Assembly (NCBI GenBank): GCA_900708905.1
Contig: CAADRB010000013.1
Location: forward strand, 1,307,331 to 1,371,330
DNA from: Hymenolepis diminuta
Taxonomy: Eukaryota > Platyhelminthes > Cestoda > Cyclophyllidea > Hymenolepididae
Length of the DNA stretch: 64,000 nt
Direction of reading: 5' to 3'
Made by a program: the position numbers and the translations under genes
Shown here: piece after piece, positions 61,401 through 64,000 of the stretch
How positions within the stretch are numbered: position 1 is the first letter of the stretch
Layout of the letters: each line of letters begins with the position of its first letter
Notes under the pieces: generated by a model
Database searches by the model: none
Told to the model about the DNA's origin: nothing
What the model saw: only the letters and a program-made list of their open reading frames with translations

Positions 61401-62508
61401 CGTAAATCTGAACTTATAAAATGGAAATTATTTATTTTTATTTTAACACTGTTTTATTTTTTCTTTTGCAGATGTAATTGTCCCCGTGGATACGTGTATG
61501 ATGCAGTCAGTGTTCAGTGTCGACCAGCACAAAGTACGCAATCAAACATATTTCTCTTAGTTCAATTTGCTTTGATCACAATCCATCGATCATAAATGCT
61601 TCTTACTAAGTATTTTGTAGGAAAAGAAATCCAATTAGTAGAAGTTAAGTTATATCGTAAACAAAAGATAACATTTCTAGGCGATAAAAAATTTACTTTT
61701 ACGTCATAAAAGTGAAAGGACGATCTTGCAGAGGTGATTTCCAAAAAAGAACTTTTATAGTCCTTAAAGACTAGTGTTACTAGAAATGGTCCAGGTCATA
61801 GCTGTTAAATTCCGAGGTCATCCTTCAGAACTGACTAATAAACAGAATATATTTAATGTGTTTATTTAAAAGTTTGTTCCATCTGAACCACCTGAAATGT
61901 TAGACACATCTTCTCAAATTCAGCACTTTAGTAAGACACGAAGACATCGAATTTCAAATAGGATCACAATTCAAAATGATCCAGTACTGTACGAGCAGAA
62001 AAGCATTTAGCTCAATAAATGGTTATTTGAACAATTTTTGGCAATCCAGTGTTAATTAAGCTATTATTTCTTGAACTGACCTGCATACTGACATTAACTT
62101 TCATCTAACAGAGCCTGAATGGATAATCACCATTTTATCCAGATTTAATTCTTATCACTTTTAGACGGATGCCAACAGGATCCACAACCTTGCACACCAG
62201 GTGGACGCTGCATACCTATTCATGAATCAGCTTATTTCTGTCAATGTGACCCTGGATATGTTGCTGTAGATGGAAATACTCGGTGTATGAATTCATTTAT
62301 GTTTATTTCGTGATTCCGAATTAATTTCTAACATTCTCTGCAAAGCTTGTATTAATTCTAGGTCGCAGGGAAGAAGTGGCACTCAATTATTGTGAGATAT
62401 TTGAGGGAAAGTTGTGCAAAAATGGAGAATGTCATCCAACTGCCACTTCATATGAATGCACTTGCAACTCTGGATATGTGCCAAACCGTTTCAAGAAGCA
62501 GTGCATAA
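49371..62508 (+). CDS. FBN: fibrillin-like secreted matrix protein, 5' part (10 exons)
   Basis: Ten exons join into one uninterrupted frame of 356 codons, with the junction phases agreeing at every intron. Domain order is: signal peptide (residues 1-~20), FUN motif (25-55), EGF (56-98), EGF (99-128), charged linker (129-154), hybrid/TB-type module (155-223), calcium-binding EGF split over two exons (224-267), EGF (268-308) and EGF (308-356). This order matches the N-terminus of animal fibrillins, except that vertebrate fibrillin-1 has three EGF modules before the first hybrid domain and no linker exon. Fibrillins are secreted, cysteine-rich glycoproteins that polymerise into extracellular microfibrils and bind growth factors of the TGF-beta family; that role is family knowledge, not shown here. 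Introns are 4859, 226, 1293, 671, 2465, 380, 1467, 631 and 77 bp, and the fifth carries a mariner insertion. The coding region continues beyond the window. Exon 5 is the least certain. Confidence 0.85.
50609..50765. repeat. ~156-bp repeat near the fibrillin gene, copy 2
   Basis: Direct copy of 47528-47683, in the same orientation and 3.1 kb away, inside the first fibrillin intron. The copies differ by scattered substitutions, and their flanks are unrelated. Confidence 0.75.
54304..54395 (+). CDS. fibrillin-like exon 2: FUN motif
   Basis: Codes for the fibrillin unique N-terminal motif, with four cysteines in the pattern VCG-x6-QCCSGW-x8-LC, parallel to the VCG...YCCPGW...QC of vertebrate fibrillins. 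The acceptor is a tandem CAGTAG, so use of the second AG would drop one Ser codon. The exon ends ATA G before GTAAAT (phase 1). Confidence 0.85.
54622..54750 (+). CDS. fibrillin-like exon 3: EGF module 1
   Basis: One EGF-like module of the short, non-calcium-binding type: C-x3-C-x5-C-x5-C-x-C-x8-C, followed by an acidic tail (EDDYGYLADEP). The acceptor is TTTTATAG and the donor is GTAAGT, with phase 1 on both sides. It corresponds to the ICRHSC...C module that follows FUN in vertebrate fibrillin. Confidence 0.85.
56044..56133 (+). CDS. fibrillin-like exon 4: EGF module 2
   Basis: A compact 30-residue EGF module (CPLNCNNRGNCINGKC, then VCESGFRGSAC) with six cysteines. The acceptor is TTTAG and the donor is GTACGT; it is a phase 1-1 exon, so skipping or duplication would keep the frame. 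Confidence 0.85.
56805..56882 (+). CDS. fibrillin-like exon 5: charged linker (candidate)
   Basis: A 78-bp phase 1-1 open stretch after a pyrimidine-rich tract and AACAG acceptor, ending at a modest GTTTGT donor. It encodes 26 residues with no cysteine, including KKWEEKLEELQNEASL, which could form a short amphipathic helix. Leaving it out also keeps the frame, so it may be alternatively spliced or not real. No equivalent is known to me in vertebrate fibrillins. Confidence 0.5.
57194..58481 (+). mobile_element. mariner-type DNA transposon, dead copy B, in a fibrillin intron
   Basis: A sister of the 43.6-kb element, lying within intron 5 of the fibrillin-like gene in the same orientation as the gene. 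The right end complements to GGGTGTGTAAGGCATCTGTG and is followed by TA. The left end is degraded and its start is approximate. It shares the nonsense codon of copy A in the catalytic block (TAA at 58065-58067). It has an 8-bp deletion in the helix-turn-helix region near 57578 and an 18-bp tandem duplication near 57965. It keeps about 120 bp after WGLAKRD that copy A has lost. The WPPNSSDLNPLDYYVWG motif is at about 58155-58205. It is not active. Confidence 0.8.
59348..59554 (+). CDS. fibrillin-like exon 6: hybrid/TB-type module
   Basis: Encodes GPCF...GVC...ACCASVGAAWGELCQAC...YC...KC, eight cysteines in all. The paired (not tripled) cysteines and the CCASVGAAWG core match the fibrillin hybrid domain, whose vertebrate form reads CCATVGRAWG; TB domains have three adjacent cysteines. 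This module is the diagnostic feature that separates fibrillin/LTBP proteins from other EGF-repeat proteins. Phase 1 on both sides. Confidence 0.88.
59935..60004 (+). CDS. fibrillin-like exon 7: start of calcium-binding EGF
   Basis: Begins DVNEC, the calcium-binding start of a cbEGF module, and carries CRNTEGSFE. Joined with the next exon this completes the C-x-N-x4-F-x-C-x-C consensus for Asn/Asp beta-hydroxylation. It ends in phase 2 at GTGAGT. Confidence 0.85.
61472..61533 (+). CDS. fibrillin-like exon 8: end of calcium-binding EGF
   Basis: Supplies the last three cysteines of the cbEGF (CNCPRGYVYDAVSVQC). The acceptor is TTTTGCAG after a long pyrimidine tract; the exon ends in phase 1 at GTACGC. 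Confidence 0.85.
62165..62284 (+). CDS. fibrillin-like exon 9: EGF module
   Basis: An EGF module beginning NGCQQDPQPC and continuing GGRCIPIHESAYFCQCDPGY. It lacks the calcium-binding D-x-[DN]-E start and the hydroxylation Asn/Asp. The final cysteine codon is split by the intron: this exon ends with its T, before GTATGA, and the next begins with GT. Confidence 0.82.
62362..62508 (+). CDS. fibrillin-like exon 10: EGF module
   Basis: Begins by completing the split Cys codon, then carries NYCEIFEGKLCKNGECHP and YECTCNSGYVPNRFKKQC, a further EGF without calcium-binding signature. It is separated from exon 9 by an intron of only 77 bp. It ends in phase 1 at GTTAGT; reading on would reach a stop after two bases of the intron, so a further exon beyond the window is expected. 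Confidence 0.82.
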   Translation, partial: VAGKKWHSIIVRYLRESCAKMENVIQLPLHMNALATLDMCQTVSRSSA

Positions 62509-64000
62509 GTTAGTCATAATTTTACTCTATTTATCAAAAAATTGAGTTGATTTATTTAGCATAACCTCGGAGGGAGAAGAGGGGCGCTGATGACTTTTAG
62601 TTGAATTAACTTTTTAACAACGACTTATTTGATTCTGTAGTAGTCTTGATGAGATAGCATGATCACCTCAATCACAGAGGATAGACCAATCAGAGGGTAA
62701 AACAAGACAAGATTTTGTGATGCGATATCGGGAAAGACTTCAAACATCTGGTTTGCAGATCTTACACCAACCAAAAATTATTCTAATTACTAGCAAAAAA
62801 ATTAACTCTGTTTTTCTATCTGGAATGACATATAGTCTATCTCATCAACCTTAGGAAATGTCATCAACTTCATAATATTTTAAATTATACCTAATGAGGA
62901 TTAGAGCATGTGAAACTTCCCCTCGCTAAGTGTCACTTAGAGTATAATGAAAATTTATAGTACTTGCACAATGAAATATTACTCCGAGGAATCGAACAAG
63001 ACGGCAAATGTACTGAATTATAGAGTGAAACAGAGGCAAATTGATGGTAATTTTCAAATAATTACTTTTGGAGGGCTTCACAATTCGGGGAGTTACATGT
63101 ACTTATGTGCTTCAATCGTCAAGTTATGAGTTCAGAGGTCAGAGGTCACAAGTTTGATTCTCATCAGCGCACTCCCAGTGAGTGGAAAGGACAACTGTAC
63201 TGGTAATGTCTGGCTAATATTGTGGGTGGCGGAAATCAAGTTCGTCATTAGAGAGGCTATATGATACTACTCTCTACCCAACACGAGTGCTGGAAAATAA
63301 GCCTGGTAATTACTTACTATTATTATTACTATAATTAAAGGGACTGGAATGTATATAATCCGCTCAATAAAAACTGAACACTTTCACCTAAGACTGAGAA
63401 CGCAAACAACACCAACAGCCACATAAGAGATAGGAAATAAAATCCGCTCTGTCAAGAGTTAATTGGAGAACTGATCAGATCCTGTCAGCATTTTCTGCTG
63501 GTTCTAATAACTACCATCTATCTTGTAGTTACTTTGCGTTATTTAATGCCATATCTAAATTTTTAAACAAAAACGCGACATTATACTAGACACACATTTA
63601 AATTCAATTTAAACAATCTTTGAAGATTGCATAATGTTTCTCGATTCCCTTGAGAATCGCCAATTTATCCAGGCAACTAACAAAGGTTCTAGTTATTTCC
63701 ACTCAAATTTTGACAAACAATTTGTGTATAAGCTAATTTGCGCAGTTATTAATTATAATCTTGATATTTCTTTAATTAAGGGCGTCGTGTGCCATTGATC
63801 AGGAATTTAATAACAATTTACTAACTGATAGCCTATTGTATGTATCTCTTTCTAGACCGAAATTGCCACCACTTAGATACCATCTTGAATTTATTAACAA
63901 ACGTGCATTGTTTTATTATGATTATTTATCTTCATGTTATCTACAACAAATGAAAAGCAGATGATGTTGCGTCACTACTGAAGGATATTTGGCTCTCCGC
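62509..64000 (+). other. fibrillin-like intron 10 (partial)
   Basis: No further EGF or TB exon was recognised before the right edge. A possible tRNA-derived SINE-like block lies near 63115-63335. The last 22 bases begin TGAAGGAT, like the start of the LTRs in this window. Confidence 0.5.

Noticed and set aside
61815..61840. Reverse-strand TGAAGGATGACC, matching the first bases of LTR copy D
   Set aside because: Similarity stops after about a dozen bases.

Overview
The window looks like AT-rich genomic DNA from a metazoan. The best guess is a flatworm (Platyhelminthes). Evidence for this is split genes with GT-AG introns, one gene per tens of kilobases, and a decayed retrotransposon whose reverse transcriptase and integrase resemble the CsRn1/Kabuki clade of Ty3/gypsy elements that is prominent in trematodes. 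The animal assignment is firm; the phylum is an inference and the species cannot be told. No bacterial-style gene clusters, CRISPR arrays, rRNA genes or convincing tRNA genes were seen.

Layout. The left end (1-3427) holds, on the minus strand, the first coding exon of a hyperpolarization-activated cyclic-nucleotide-gated (HCN/Ih) channel; the rest of that gene lies beyond the left edge. The right end (49371 to beyond 62508) holds, on the plus strand, ten 5' exons of a fibrillin-like extracellular-matrix gene: signal peptide, fibrillin unique N-terminal (FUN) motif, two EGF modules, a charged linker, a hybrid/TB module, one calcium-binding EGF and two further EGF modules. The reading frame and splice phases join without a break through all ten exons. 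That gene continues beyond the right edge.

The roughly 46 kb between the two genes is mostly unique AT-rich DNA littered with transposon relics. There are five solo or near-solo LTR-like copies (TG...CA ends, 4-bp target duplications where visible) at 11.5, 24.9, 31.6, 36.0 and 36.9 kb. A broken CsRn1-like pol with its 3' LTR lies at 38.4-40.25 kb. A second LTR-like repeat occurs twice (29.9 and 42.3 kb). A mariner-type DNA transposon with a dead transposase is at 43.6-44.8 kb, and a sister copy sits inside a fibrillin intron at 57.2-58.5 kb. A separate ~156-bp repeat occurs just upstream of the fibrillin start and again in its first intron. Two weak unidentified open stretches (5.9-6.3 kb and 7.6-8.05 kb) are listed with low confidence.

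The two genes have no evident functional link: one is a membrane ion channel, the other a secreted matrix protein. They are transcribed divergently (away from each other). No operon or novel multi-gene system was found. The most worthwhile points are the fibrillin N-terminus and its exon architecture, the long cysteine-bearing N-terminus and GC-type splice donor of the HCN exon, and the paired mariner copies that share one nonsense codon.
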